A DNA stretch of 64,000 nucleotides from contig NZ_SMFK01000002.1 in NCBI RefSeq assembly GCF_004349355.1, forward strand, positions 186,001 to 250,000, in the 5' to 3' direction. This document shows, in pieces, positions 1 to 9,721 of this stretch. Positions within the stretch are counted from its first letter, which is position 1. Every line of letters begins with the position of its first letter. The notes below the pieces were generated by a model that worked only from the letters and a program-made list of their open reading frames with translations, was not told the DNA's origin and ran no database searches. This stretch comes from Flavobacterium cellulosilyticum (lineage in GTDB: Bacteria > Bacteroidota > Bacteroidia > Flavobacteriales > Flavobacteriaceae). Made by a program: the position numbers and the translations under genes.

Positions 1-870
1 TCGGATATTTTTAAATTGTTAGAACCAAAATGTCAAGAAAAAAATCTTGAATTCACCAAAGACTATGACGCTTCAATTCCTAAAACGCTACTTGGTGACG
101 CGGTTCGTTTGCGACAAATAATTTTAAATTTAATTAGCAATGCAATAAAGTTTACTCATAAAGGGAAAGTATCCATAAATATTAGTATTGTAAATGAAGA
201 TGCAAAAAAAATAACTATAGAATTTGCTGTAATTGATACCGGTATTGGTATAAATGAAAATAGATTGTGTCATATTTTTAATAATTTCGAGCAGGCTTCT
301 GATGAAATTTCAAAAGAATATGGTGGTACCGGACTAGGACTCTCTATTGTAAAACAATTAGTTGAACATCAAGGAGGATCTGTTTTTGTAAAAAGTAAAT
401 TAGGAAAAGGATCGGCCTTTAGTTTTTTAATGGATTTTGCTAAAACAGCTGACATAATTCCTCAAGAAACAGCTTTAATTTTGAACGCGGAAAATAATGG
501 AAGAATAATTAAAGTTCTAGTTGCGGAAGATATCGCTTTAAATCAAATGTTGATAAAGTTAATTTTGGCCGATTTTGACTTTGAATGTGATATTGCCGAA
601 AATGGTAAAATAGTGCTGGAAAAACTACAAGAAAAAGAATATGATATTATTTTAATGGATTTACAAATGCCTGTAATGAATGGTTTTGAAGCTACTGATT
701 ATATCAGGAATATATTAAATCTTCAAATACCTATAATTGCACTTACAGCCGATGTTACTTCATTAGACATTAAAAAGTCTAAAAAAACAGGTATGAATGA
801 TTATATCTCTAAACCTATAGACGAAGACATTTTATATAGTAAAATAATGGAGCAAGTCCATAAAAATTAA
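1..870 (+). CDS. Hybrid sensor histidine kinase/response regulator, 3' part
   Basis: This is the C-terminal part of a hybrid sensor kinase; the reading frame is open to the window edge, so the sensor and phospho-acceptor His regions lie upstream. The visible part has a HATPase_c domain with an N box (NLISNAIKFTH), a G1 box (DTGIGI) and a G2 box (GGTGLGLSIVKQL), which bind ATP. A CheY-like receiver domain follows, with acidic residues (AED), the phospho-accepting Asp in LMDLQMP, a switch Thr in ALTAD and the conserved Lys in SKPID. No output domain follows the receiver, so the signal probably passes to a phosphotransfer protein or a separate regulator. The gene ends about 100 bases before the convergent gene at 970. 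The family assignment is secure; the stimulus cannot be told. Confidence 0.93.
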   Translation, partial: SDIFKLLEPKCQEKNLEFTKDYDASIPKTLLGDAVRLRQIILNLISNAIKFTHKGKVSINISIVNEDAKKITIEFAVIDTGIGINENRLCHIFNNFEQASDEISKEYGGTGLGLSIVKQLVEHQGGSVFVKSKLGKGSAFSFLMDFAKTADIIPQETALILNAENNGRIIKVLVAEDIALNQMLIKLILADFDFECDIAENGKIVLEKLQEKEYDIILMDLQMPVMNGFEATDYIRNILNLQIPIIALTADVTSLDIKKSKKTGMNDYISKPIDEDILYSKIMEQVHKN

Positions 871-969
871 CTCAGCCAGTTGCAATATCAGGGGCATTGT
901 TAATTTGTTTACACTTTTGGGTGAGGTCAATAGGCTAGAATTGGCTTTGAAAATTATAGAATTTAGAAT

Positions 970-1296
970 CTATGAATTCTTCCAATATTGTGGTTTGGTA
1001 TCCTCAGTTCTTTGAAACCAGTAGTCTGGAGTTACTTTATGCCCGTCTAATGTTTGCATTTTTCGCTGGAATATCCAAATCGTAGGATTAAAAACCATAT
1101 CGGTAACGGCTACTGTATACAATTGAGGATCTTCTTCGTCTTTTTTCTTTTCTTCTTCGAGAACTACTTCAAAACCGTTATGTTCTAAGAGTTGTTTCAA
1201 AAAATCTCTACGGTGTTCGTCAACACCTTTTTCGACAAAAGTGACTCTTGTTTCTCCTATGCTTCCAAATGAATGTTTTCCGTCTAATGATGCCAT
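970..1296 (-). CDS. Conserved hypothetical protein at the end of the nuo cluster
   Basis: This gene encodes a 108-residue soluble protein of unknown function. It follows nuoN with a three-base gap on the same strand, so it is very probably the last gene of the nuo operon. No signal peptide or membrane segment is visible. There is a charged middle stretch (LEEEKKKDEEDPQ) and an aromatic C-terminal half with DYWFQR. I do not recognise a named domain. The tight spacing suggests co-expression with complex I, but a role in assembly or activity is only inference. Confidence 0.75.
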   Translation of the reverse strand: MASLDGKHSFGSIGETRVTFVEKGVDEHRRDFLKQLLEHNGFEVVLEEEKKKDEEDPQLYTVAVTDMVFNPTIWIFQRKMQTLDGHKVTPDYWFQRTEDTKPQYWKNS

Positions 1297-1299
1297 AAC

Positions 1300-2730
1300 T
1301 TATTTATTAAAAATGATGCTTATATCAAAAATGTAATCGTACAATGGGCTGTATAATCCAAGTGCCAATATACCTAAAACAGTGGCGATTAATCCCAAAC
1401 GCATGTAGATTTTGCTCTTAAAAAAAGGAATTGGATGGTTGCTTTTACGGATGAACATGGCTCGTACGATCAATAAATAATAGTAAAGTGAAATGGTTAC
1501 ATTGACTACAGATAAAAAGACAAGAAAATAATAGCCTTTGCTTGCTGCGGCTGTAAATAAGAAAAACTTACCAAAAAATCCTGCTACAGGCGGTATTCCT
1601 GCCAATGAGAACAAAGCCAACATCATAATCAAACTCAAATTGGGGTTTGTTCTATACAATCCGTTATAATCGTCCCTTTTTTCTTTCCCTGTTTCTAACG
1701 AAATGGCTTGTACCACACCAAAAGCAGCCAAGTTGGAAAAGATATAAACCAATACAAAATAAACTACAGTGGCAGTTCCTAATTGGGTTCCGGTAATTAA
1801 ACCGAGAAGTATAAAACCAGCTTGGGCAATTGATGAAAAAGCCAAGAATCGTTTCATATTGTGTTGTCTAATGGCAAATAAATTACCAATAAACATCGTA
1901 GCAACTGCAATGCCATAAATGATGTGTTCCCAAATATGTAGTAATGGTTTTAGAACGGTAAACATCAAAATCATCAAAATAAATACGGCGGAACCTTTAG
2001 ATATCACAGATAAATAAGAGGCAATACTTATGGGAGCACCTTCATAAACATCGGCAGTCCAAAAATGAAAAGGAACCAACGATATTTTGAACGCCAATCC
2101 AGAGAAAAATAAAATGGAAGCCAAAATTGTTAGATTATTCGAGGCTACTAATCCAATAATATCATCAAAATAGATTGAACCTGTAGTGGCATACAATAAT
2201 GAAATTCCAAATAATGAAACTCCTGAAGCCAGTCCTGCCGAAAGAATAAATTTGACACCCGCTTCACTTGAAATTCTTTTGGAGGTTTCCCAGGCTACTA
2301 ATGCCGCAACTGGCAACGTGGATAATTCCAAGCCTATGAAAAACATTAGAAAATCGCCTGCCGAAATCATAAAATACATTCCTAATAGGGAAGAGAACAT
2401 AAGCATAAAAAACTCAGTTCCTTTGTTGTCTTTTACTAATTTTTCTTGAATCCAATCGGCTGATTGAAGCAATAATATAAATACACCAACATTCAGTACA
2501 TTTTTGAAAAGATGAATTAAAGGGTTGGTTCGAAACATACCGCCAAACAAACTGGCTTCCTCGATGGCAAAAAAACCTACCATGGTGTGAATTCCAAATA
2601 GGAGTAGGGCCAAATGTACCATGCTTCTTTTTTTGTGATTTGGTATGAAAATTTCGCCGACAATCAATAAAAGTAAAATTGCCAATAGGAAAATTTCTTG
2701 TCTCATTAAGATAACGCTATTCAAATTCAT
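1300..2730 (-). CDS. nuoN: NADH-quinone oxidoreductase subunit N
   Basis: NuoN is one of three antiporter-like membrane subunits that form the proton-pumping arm of complex I. The 476-residue protein is almost entirely hydrophobic and has the proton-channel signature (GLAFKISLVPFHFWTADVYEGAP, around residues 210-232) with the conserved Lys and His, plus GIPPVAGFFGKF further on. Its length is normal for the family. It lies 16 bases after nuoM in the usual L-M-N order and three bases before a small conserved gene. It is co-transcribed with the rest of the nuo cluster. The call is firm. Confidence 0.96.
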   Translation of the reverse strand: MNLNSVILMRQEIFLLAILLLLIVGEIFIPNHKKRSMVHLALLLFGIHTMVGFFAIEEASLFGGMFRTNPLIHLFKNVLNVGVFILLLQSADWIQEKLVKDNKGTEFFMLMFSSLLGMYFMISAGDFLMFFIGLELSTLPVAALVAWETSKRISSEAGVKFILSAGLASGVSLFGISLLYATTGSIYFDDIIGLVASNNLTILASILFFSGLAFKISLVPFHFWTADVYEGAPISIASYLSVISKGSAVFILMILMFTVLKPLLHIWEHIIYGIAVATMFIGNLFAIRQHNMKRFLAFSSIAQAGFILLGLITGTQLGTATVVYFVLVYIFSNLAAFGVVQAISLETGKEKRDDYNGLYRTNPNLSLIMMLALFSLAGIPPVAGFFGKFFLFTAAASKGYYFLVFLSVVNVTISLYYYLLIVRAMFIRKSNHPIPFFKSKIYMRLGLIATVLGILALGLYSPLYDYIFDISIIFNK

Positions 2731-2746
2731 TTTAATTGTTTTGTTA

Positions 2747-4240
2747 TTAATGAGTTAATACTCCTTGAATAAATGGTTGTAAACTTGCCATAATCATATC
2801 ACTTAACCATATTGGTGCTACTCCCATCCCGATAATTGGAATTAGTAACAATAAAATACCTGTTTTTTCATACCAAGTCACTTTTGGTAAATCATGGTGA
2901 TGTTCATCAATAATTGGCCCCATCATAATTTTACCAACCAATCTCAAAATGTAAACCGCCGTTACTACAATCGATGAAACTGCAAGAATGGTCAGTACTC
3001 TGTGGAACATATCTGGATTTTCAAAAGCACCAACAAAAATATTCATCTCCGCAATAAAACCACTGAATCCCGGTAAACCTAGATAGGCGAGTCCAGTTAT
3101 TACATATACAGCACCAATAAATGGTAGCGTTTTCATTAAACCTCCTAATTTATTGATGTCTCTGGTATGCGTTCTGCCGTAAATCATTCCGATTAAAGCA
3201 AAAAATAAGGCGGTTAACAATCCGTGAGAAAGCGACTGAAGTATGGCTCCGTTCCAAGCAATTTTATTGAATGTCAATAAGGCAAATAAAACTAATCCTA
3301 AGTGACTCACAGAAGCATAGGCATTGATGTATTTTAAATCCGTTTGTCTTACTGCTCCAAAAGCACCATAAACAACACCAATTGCTGCTAAAATAATGAA
3401 AAACCAAGACCATTCCATTGCTCCTAAAGGCAACAAGAACATGGCAATTCTAAATATTCCATAACCTCCTAATTTCATCAAAACTCCAGCGTGTAACATG
3501 GATACTGCCGTTGGCGCCGAAGCGTGACCGTCAGGTGACCAAGTGTGGAATGGAAACAAAGCGCCAAGAACTGCAAAGCCTAAAAAGGTCAATGGGAAAA
3601 ATAATTTTTGTGCTGCAAAAGGAATATGTACTTTGGCAATTTCCAATATATTGAAAGTTAAGGCGCCTCCATCTGCATTTGAATTAAAGTAGATGCCTAG
3701 GACTCCAACTAATAAAACAGCCGAACCTCCCATTAACATCAGGGTTAATTTCATTGCTGAATATTCTTTTGGGCCTGATCCCCATATTCCAATTAACAAA
3801 TACATTGGAATCACAGCTATTTCGTAGAATACAAACATGGTAAACAAATCGATCGATATAAAGAATCCGTATACTCCGGTTGATAAAACCAATAAGGAGA
3901 TGAAAAATTCTTTTGGTAAATCCTCCATTTTCCAAGATATAAAAACCCCTGCTAAAACTATTATGGCAGTCAATCCTAATAAGGCTACTGAGATACCGTC
4001 GACACCTATGGCGTAATGTATGTTGAAATGATCGAACCAAATCATATCCTTGGTAAATAACATGATACTGTCATTGACGGCTCTTTCCTTGAAATAAGCA
4101 ATTACCAAGTTGCTAGCCATTCCCAATTGAATCAAGCTGCCGACCATTGCCGTAATTCGAGCTTGTTGTAAACCTTTGGTGAAAACCAAAGCTAAAATGG
4201 TTAGTACAGGAACAATGATAAAAAGTGATAAAATATCCAT
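2747..4240 (-). CDS. nuoM: NADH-quinone oxidoreductase subunit M
   Basis: NuoM is the second antiporter-like subunit of the complex I membrane arm. The 497-residue polytopic protein has the channel motif FPFHTWSPDGHASAPTAVSMLHAG, with conserved Lys/His/Pro positions typical of NuoM and distinct from NuoL (DAMEGPTPVSALIHAATM). A later segment, GLPGFSGFIAEM, is also diagnostic. It is ten bases after nuoL and 16 bases before nuoN. The start at MDILSLF is the natural one, with a hydrophobic first helix. There is no sign of truncation. Confidence 0.96.
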   Translation of the reverse strand: MDILSLFIIVPVLTILALVFTKGLQQARITAMVGSLIQLGMASNLVIAYFKERAVNDSIMLFTKDMIWFDHFNIHYAIGVDGISVALLGLTAIIVLAGVFISWKMEDLPKEFFISLLVLSTGVYGFFISIDLFTMFVFYEIAVIPMYLLIGIWGSGPKEYSAMKLTLMLMGGSAVLLVGVLGIYFNSNADGGALTFNILEIAKVHIPFAAQKLFFPLTFLGFAVLGALFPFHTWSPDGHASAPTAVSMLHAGVLMKLGGYGIFRIAMFLLPLGAMEWSWFFIILAAIGVVYGAFGAVRQTDLKYINAYASVSHLGLVLFALLTFNKIAWNGAILQSLSHGLLTALFFALIGMIYGRTHTRDINKLGGLMKTLPFIGAVYVITGLAYLGLPGFSGFIAEMNIFVGAFENPDMFHRVLTILAVSSIVVTAVYILRLVGKIMMGPIIDEHHHDLPKVTWYEKTGILLLLIPIIGMGVAPIWLSDMIMASLQPFIQGVLTH

Positions 4241-4249
4241 GTTAATTGA

Positions 4250-6193
4250 TTAGTTTGTCCATAAGTAAATAAAAACCAATGCTATAATTACAACTCCACC
4301 AACAAATGAAAAGGCATAATCTTGTAATTTTCCGGATTGGACTCCTTTGATTTTTCTTGAAATCCAAACCGTTTTGTTTCCGATACCTTCCATTGTACCA
4401 TCGACATATTTCTTGTCAAAATAGGCAATAGGAGCAGCAACGAGATTGAATACTATTTTTTTGGTAACGAAAATGTATATTTCGTCAAAGTAAAATTTGT
4501 TGTACGTCCATTTGTAAAACATTCCAAAGGAATGGGCAAACTTTTCGGCCAAATCGTTTTCTTTTTTATAGAAAATCCAAGCTAGTATGATTCCAAACAA
4601 TCCAGTTCCGACAGCCAAAGCGGCCATGGTATAATTTAAATGACCTTCAAACCCTACTTTATCTGCAGTTATGAATTCACTGAAAGGAATAAATCCAGCA
4701 ATAATACTCATAAAGGCTAAGAAAAGTAAAGGAAATGTCATGGAAATTGGGGCTTCGTGTGGAGTGTGTGTGTATTCCGTTTCCTTACCCCAAAATATTC
4801 CAAAATAAAGTCGAAACATATAAAAGGCAGTCAGTCCAGCTACGAAAAGTCCAATGAAATACAGAAATTCATTTTTTTCAAAGGCTGCTACCAAAATTTC
4901 ATCTTTACTCCAAAACCCTGCAAACGGAGGAACACCTGCAATTGCCAATGCTGCAATTAAAAACGTAATATTGGTGATTGGCATATACTTGCGCAATCCG
5001 CCCATATCTTTCAAATAATTGCTGTGAACCGCGTGAATAACAGAACCTGCACCAAGGAATAATAAGGCTTTAAACATGGCATGGGTAAACAAATGAAACA
5101 TCGACGCCATATAACCAACGCCCTCTTCTCCTTTATAACTAGAAACACCCAAGGCCAGCATCATATAGCCAATTTGTGACATGGTAGAAAAAGCCAAAAC
5201 GCGTTTGATATCCGTTTGTGTAATGGCAATTACTGCGGCAAACAAGGAAGAAAAAGCTCCCACATACGCTACGATATTCAAGACGAAACCTTCTTCAACA
5301 AAATAATACATTGGGAATAAACGGGCAACCAAATAAACTCCCGCAACCACCATTGTTGCAGCATGAATTAATGCAGAAACGGGTGTTGGTCCTTCCATCG
5401 CATCGGGTAGCCAAATATGTAATGGAAACATGGCCGATTTTCCAGCGCCTCCCATGAAAATTAGGATTAATGCCCATGTAAAAACAGACATTCCCATAAA
5501 TGTAGTGGAAGCCCAGTTTAATAATAAAGCCTCCCCTTCTGGATTAACGGCATTTAAAGTTTGAAAATCAAATGTTCCAGCATAATAACCTATTATTAAA
5601 ATTCCAATCAAGAAACCTAAATCGGCAAAACGGGTAACAATAAAAGCTTTTTTAGCGGCTGCTACCGCTGATGGTTTGGTGTAATAAAAACCAATTAAAA
5701 GAAAAGAAGAAACACCCACTAATTCCCAGAACATGTAGATTTGGAAAAGGTTTGTTGCTAATACCAATCCTAACATGGAGAAAGAGAAAAGCGATAAGTA
5801 GGCGAAAAACTTAGTGTATCCATCGTCGCCTTTCATGTAACCTCGGCTATAAATGTGGACCATTAAAGAGATAGTCGAAACCACGATTAACATCATAACA
5901 GATATAGGGTCAATCAAAATTCCCATATCAATATGTAGGTATTTAAGTGACGAAGTTTCGGTGAAGTTCATCCACACCACTTTTTCTACAAAAGTTTGGT
6001 AAACCCCATCTACTTTTCCACTAACAAAAAAGTATTGAAAAGCCGCATAATACGAAAGAGCAGTTGAAGTAGCCAATCCCAAAACGCCGATATATCCAGA
6101 AACTGCGGGTTTGATTTGGGTGTTGAAAATTCCCAAAAGCAAAAACACAGCTAGCGGAATCAGCGGAATTAATAAGAGGTAAGATAAGTTCAT
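4250..6193 (-). CDS. nuoL: NADH-quinone oxidoreductase subunit L
   Basis: NuoL is the distal antiporter-like subunit of complex I, carrying the long lateral helix at its C-terminus. The 647-residue protein has the motif FPLHIWLPDAMEGPTPVSAL around residues 255-275, with catalytic-channel Lys and His residues, and GVPPFAGFWSKDEI. About 14-16 membrane segments can be seen. A hydrophilic stretch around residues 560-620 (YFDEIYIFVTKK, RKIKGVQSGK) followed by a final hydrophobic helix fits the lateral-helix region. It is 13 bases after nuoK. The annotation is secure. Confidence 0.96.
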   Translation of the reverse strand: MNLSYLLLIPLIPLAVFLLLGIFNTQIKPAVSGYIGVLGLATSTALSYYAAFQYFFVSGKVDGVYQTFVEKVVWMNFTETSSLKYLHIDMGILIDPISVMMLIVVSTISLMVHIYSRGYMKGDDGYTKFFAYLSLFSFSMLGLVLATNLFQIYMFWELVGVSSFLLIGFYYTKPSAVAAAKKAFIVTRFADLGFLIGILIIGYYAGTFDFQTLNAVNPEGEALLLNWASTTFMGMSVFTWALILIFMGGAGKSAMFPLHIWLPDAMEGPTPVSALIHAATMVVAGVYLVARLFPMYYFVEEGFVLNIVAYVGAFSSLFAAVIAITQTDIKRVLAFSTMSQIGYMMLALGVSSYKGEEGVGYMASMFHLFTHAMFKALLFLGAGSVIHAVHSNYLKDMGGLRKYMPITNITFLIAALAIAGVPPFAGFWSKDEILVAAFEKNEFLYFIGLFVAGLTAFYMFRLYFGIFWGKETEYTHTPHEAPISMTFPLLFLAFMSIIAGFIPFSEFITADKVGFEGHLNYTMAALAVGTGLFGIILAWIFYKKENDLAEKFAHSFGMFYKWTYNKFYFDEIYIFVTKKIVFNLVAAPIAYFDKKYVDGTMEGIGNKTVWISRKIKGVQSGKLQDYAFSFVGGVVIIALVFIYLWTN

Positions 6194-6205
6194 ATTTTTA
6201 GAATA

Positions 6206-6523
6206 TTAATACTTCATAATTTCAGTGTCCTTCGCTTCTACAGAACTAATTTGTCTGTAAAGATTGATAATAATTGCTACAGCAAGAGCAGTTTCTGCAG
6301 CGGCTACGGCTATAATAAAAATCGAAAAGTAAACACCTTGCAAGGCATCTGGATACATGTATTTGTTAATGATAACAAAGTTAACTGCTGATGCATTTAA
6401 TAGAAGTTCGATAGAAATCAATATCGAAATCAAGTTTTTTCTTGTAATAAACCCATAAATACCTATAAAAAACAGGATGGAAGTAAGGGTGAAAATTTCA
6501 TAGATGCTAATTCCAGATATCAT
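6206..6523 (-). CDS. nuoK: NADH-quinone oxidoreductase subunit K
   Basis: NuoK is a small membrane subunit of complex I with three helices and two buried conserved Glu residues for proton transfer. The 105-residue product has GFITRKNLISILISIELLLNA, with the first Glu in the second helix, and AAAETALAVAIIINLYR, with the second Glu in the third helix. Its ATG overlaps the end of nuoJ by four bases, indicating translational coupling. Length and layout are normal. Confidence 0.95.
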   Translation of the reverse strand: MISGISIYEIFTLTSILFFIGIYGFITRKNLISILISIELLLNASAVNFVIINKYMYPDALQGVYFSIFIIAVAAAETALAVAIIINLYRQISSVEAKDTEIMKY

Positions 6524-7041
6524 ACTATTTCGTCATTTTTAGTTAGTTTATCTCCTTTTCCTATTATTATGGCTCCAATCATTGCGGCCAATAACAAGAC
6601 ACTTATTACTTCAAAGGGCAAAATAAAACCACCTGCGTCATAGCTTAAAAGTCCCCTGCCAATATCAGCAACTGAAGTTGATTTGTAATTTTCGACCACT
6701 TTAAAATCATACGAATAAATCGTAATCAAGAAAATGCCGAGTCCTACTAAACAAAGCAAGCCGGTTAGTATTTTTGCAGGTAATTTTGCCATTTCCAACT
6801 CCATTTCTATATGGTGAACCAATAAAACAGAGAAAATAACCAACACTATTATTCCTCCCGCATAAACCGTAAGTTGAACAGCAGCCAAGAAATTATAATC
6901 AATTAAAAAATAAATACCAGCGATTCCAATGAGAACAAATAATAAATAAACAACGGAGCGCAGCATTTTGCGACTGCTAACAGAAGCAATTGCAGCAACA
7001 ATCATTATAATTGCCAAAATATAAAACACAAATTTTTCCAT
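6520..7041 (-). CDS. nuoJ: NADH-quinone oxidoreductase subunit J
   Basis: NuoJ is a five-helix membrane subunit next to NuoK and NuoA near the quinone site of complex I. The 173-residue protein has the family pattern SSRKMLRSVVYLLFVLIGIAGIYFL, then AAVQLTVYAGGIIVLVIFSVLLVH (the conserved segment containing the pi-bulge helix), and a last helix ending in IIIGKGDK. It lies four bases after nuoI and overlaps nuoK by four bases. The call is secure from sequence and position. Confidence 0.94.
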   Translation of the reverse strand: MEKFVFYILAIIMIVAAIASVSSRKMLRSVVYLLFVLIGIAGIYFLIDYNFLAAVQLTVYAGGIIVLVIFSVLLVHHIEMELEMAKLPAKILTGLLCLVGLGIFLITIYSYDFKVVENYKSTSVADIGRGLLSYDAGGFILPFEVISVLLLAAMIGAIIIGKGDKLTKNDEIV

Positions 7042-7045
7042 AAGA

Positions 7046-7522
7046 TTAATCTTCTACTCCAGGCATTAATTTGGATCCTGGTTTGTTTAAAACTTTAGTA
7101 AGTGTTGTTCGGTCGTAAACGGAATTTTCGAAATTTTGAGCCCACACTATGGCATCTGTAGGACAGGCCTCTATACATAAACTACACATGGTACACATAC
7201 CTAAATGGTAAATATGTTGGTCTATCACTTTTTTCTTTTTGCCTGTTTCGGGATCAACTTGTCTATCCCATATAATTTCGATACTTCCATTGGGACAAGC
7301 TAATTCACATTTTTGACAGCCAGTACAACGGTGTTCATTGTTTTCGTCGTGCGGCATTACTACTTCACCACGAAAACGTTCAAACATTTTTAAAGTGGCA
7401 CGATTTTCAGGATATTGTTGGGTAATAGCCCCTTTTCGAGCGTTCAAAAAGTACTTTCCGGTGACACTCATACCTGTGAGGAGCGACTTTATTGCGTAAT
7501 ATATATCTTTAAAATAAGTCAT
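7046..7522 (-). CDS. nuoI: NADH-quinone oxidoreductase subunit I (two 4Fe-4S clusters)
   Basis: NuoI carries the two 4Fe-4S clusters that pass electrons towards NuoB and quinone. Two ferredoxin motifs are visible: CTGCQKCELACP, then CTMCSLCIEACP, the second inside GMCTMCSLCIEACPTDAI. I place the start at the ATG at 7522 (MTYFKDIYYAIKSLL). An upstream in-frame ATG would overlap nuoH by 130 bases and add residues unlike the family. With this start nuoI follows nuoH after five bases and is 158 residues long. In a complex without NuoEFG this subunit is a likely entry point for electrons from reduced ferredoxin; that is inference. Confidence 0.94.
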   Translation of the reverse strand: MTYFKDIYYAIKSLLTGMSVTGKYFLNARKGAITQQYPENRATLKMFERFRGEVVMPHDENNEHRCTGCQKCELACPNGSIEIIWDRQVDPETGKKKKVIDQHIYHLGMCTMCSLCIEACPTDAIVWAQNFENSVYDRTTLTKVLNKPGSKLMPGVED

Positions 7523-7527
7523 AATTT

Positions 7528-8580
7528 TTAAAATTGAATTGTTAATCCAAGCAAAACCATCATTGCCATTAGAATCAAGTTCATTAGGTTTAAAGGAAGT
7601 AAATATTTCCATTCTAATATTAGCAGTTGATCTATTCTCAATCGAGGGAATGTCCATCTAAACCACATCATTAAAAATATAATTACCAATGTTTTAGCTA
7701 AAAACCAAAATATGCCTAGTAATGGTATCGATTCTGTGATTCCGAATGGAGATAAATAACCGCCAAAAAATACAGTTGCAGCAATGGCTGCAATAATAAA
7801 CATATTAATAAATTCGGCCAAGAAGAAATAGGCAAATTTCATTCCTGAATATTCTGTGTGGAAACCAGCTCCAAGTTCAGATTCAGCTTCCACTAAATCA
7901 AAAGGAGCTCTATTGGTCTCTGCAGTTCCGGCAATTAAAAAAATGCAAAAGGCTATAAATGCGGGAATGTGTCCTTGAACAATAAGCCAACCGTGTTTTT
8001 GTACTTCTATTATTTCTGATAGTTGTAAAGAACCTGTCATTAAAACCATTGTCAAAAGTGATAGCCCAACCGAAAGTTCATAACTTATCGTTTGAACTCC
8101 ACTTCGCATAGCACCAATCATAGCAAATTTATTATTGCTGCTCCATCCTGCTAATAAAATTCCGATTACTCCGATAGATGAAATAGCAATTAAGAAGAAA
8201 ATGCCAATATTGATGTCAAATGCTTGAAATTCTTGCGTAAAAGGAAAGAGAGACAAAGCCATTAGCGCCGATATAATTACAAAATAGGGCGCTAAATTGT
8301 ATAAAAATTTATCGGCTTTTTCTGTAATAGTAAGTTCTTTTGAAACTAATTTTAGGGCATCGGCCAAGGTTTGCAATAAACCAAGATAACCTACTCTGTT
8401 TGGTCCAAGTCGTAGTTGAAACCAAGCTGCAACTTTTCTTTCTAATAAAACTAAGTACAATCCAGCTACAGCAAAAATTGCTAAGTAAATTACTGCTATC
8501 AATACCATTTCTACTATACTTGCTGTCATTTCTGGCATCAGGCTAAAAAGCCATTCATGTATGCTTTTTGTAATATTCAT
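7528..8580 (-). CDS. nuoH: NADH-quinone oxidoreductase subunit H
   Basis: NuoH is the membrane subunit that anchors the peripheral arm and forms much of the quinone channel. The 350-residue polytopic protein has the signature ERKVAAWFQLRLGPNRVG near its N-terminus and the loop TAETNRAPFDLVEAESELGAGFHTEYSG around residues 218-245, both diagnostic. A C-terminal WFRWTFPRLRIDQLL is also conserved. It follows nuoD after 19 bases. In operons with the full 14-gene set, nuoE, nuoF and nuoG stand between nuoD and nuoH; here nothing does. Confidence 0.96.
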   Translation of the reverse strand: MNITKSIHEWLFSLMPEMTASIVEMVLIAVIYLAIFAVAGLYLVLLERKVAAWFQLRLGPNRVGYLGLLQTLADALKLVSKELTITEKADKFLYNLAPYFVIISALMALSLFPFTQEFQAFDINIGIFFLIAISSIGVIGILLAGWSSNNKFAMIGAMRSGVQTISYELSVGLSLLTMVLMTGSLQLSEIIEVQKHGWLIVQGHIPAFIAFCIFLIAGTAETNRAPFDLVEAESELGAGFHTEYSGMKFAYFFLAEFINMFIIAAIAATVFFGGYLSPFGITESIPLLGIFWFLAKTLVIIFLMMWFRWTFPRLRIDQLLILEWKYLLPLNLMNLILMAMMVLLGLTIQF

Positions 8581-8599
8581 CTTGAAAATAGTATTTTAA

Positions 8600-9721
8600 T
8601 TATCGGTCAATATCAGGAATTACAAGGTCTAGTGTTGCCATTGTCGCAACTAAATCCCCAATTTTTCCACCCACTGCAATATGATTTAATAATGATAAAT
8701 TAGAGAATCCTGGGGAACGGAATTTCATTCGGTATGGATTTTTTGTTCCCGTACTATTGATATAAACGCCTAATTCTCCTCTTGCGGTTTCTACTTTTTG
8801 ATAATATTCACCAGCTGGTAATTTGATTACTACATTCGTTTTTGCAAAAAAATCGCCTTCCGGAATGTTGTCTATCAATTGTTCTATTATCGAAAGCGAT
8901 TCCCACATTTCTAGAATTCTCACTTGATAACGAGCTAATGTGTCTCCTTCGGTTTTTAAAATTTCATTAAATTTCACGTTGTCATAATTGCTATACGGAT
9001 GGTGTATTCGAACATCGCAAGAATAGCCTGAAGCTCTGCCCACTGGACCCGAAGCACCATACGAAATCGCATCTTCTTTTGATAAAATTCCAATGCCTTG
9101 CATCCTTTTTTGGAAAATGATATTACCCGATAAAAGCAAGTCGTATTCTGGAAGTTTGGTTTTGAAATGAGCGATAAATTCTTTGGTTCTATTGACAAAA
9201 TTAGGGTGAATGTCAAACATTAAACCACCCGGAATATTGTAATTCATGGTCAATCGTGCGCCACAAGTTTCTTCAAAAATATCATTTATCAATTCCCGGT
9301 CTCTAAAGCCATAAAAATAAGTAGTTAGCGCTCCCACATCCATTCCCATAACACCCCACCAAAGTGTATGAGAAGCTATTCGTGTTAGTTCAGCAATGAT
9401 GGTTCTAATGACTTTAACACGTTCTGGAACTTCTAGTTGTAAGGCATTTTCAACCGTCAAACATACTGCTTCGTTGTTGATATGTGAAGATAAATAATCC
9501 ATTCTATCCGTCAAATGCACAATTTGTTGGTAGCTGTCTCGTTCGCACATTTTTTCGATCGAACGATGAATATATCCTAAATCGGGTTCGACTTTTTTAA
9601 TTATTTCTCCGTCAATAGTCAATAAAAGTCGCAAAACACCATGAGTTGCTGGGTGTTGCGGTCCCATATTGATTTGATATTCTTCGGATTTAAAGTTATT
9701 TCTTAGGATTGGTGTGTCCAT
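8600..9721 (-). CDS. nuoD: NADH-quinone oxidoreductase subunit D
   Basis: NuoD is the 49-kDa-type subunit that forms the quinone-binding pocket with NuoB. The 373-residue protein starts with family-typical INMGPQHPATHGVLRL and includes EPDLGYIHRSIEKMCE, the His/Tyr region around the quinone site, and GRASGYSCDVR. It ends in the conserved DLVIPDIDR. It is separate from NuoC here, unlike the NuoCD fusion of some gammaproteobacteria. A 452-base spacer full of repeats separates it from nuoC, whereas all other spacings in the operon are under 25 bases. Confidence 0.96.
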   Translation of the reverse strand: MDTPILRNNFKSEEYQINMGPQHPATHGVLRLLLTIDGEIIKKVEPDLGYIHRSIEKMCERDSYQQIVHLTDRMDYLSSHINNEAVCLTVENALQLEVPERVKVIRTIIAELTRIASHTLWWGVMGMDVGALTTYFYGFRDRELINDIFEETCGARLTMNYNIPGGLMFDIHPNFVNRTKEFIAHFKTKLPEYDLLLSGNIIFQKRMQGIGILSKEDAISYGASGPVGRASGYSCDVRIHHPYSNYDNVKFNEILKTEGDTLARYQVRILEMWESLSIIEQLIDNIPEGDFFAKTNVVIKLPAGEYYQKVETARGELGVYINSTGTKNPYRMKFRSPGFSNLSLLNHIAVGGKIGDLVATMATLDLVIPDIDR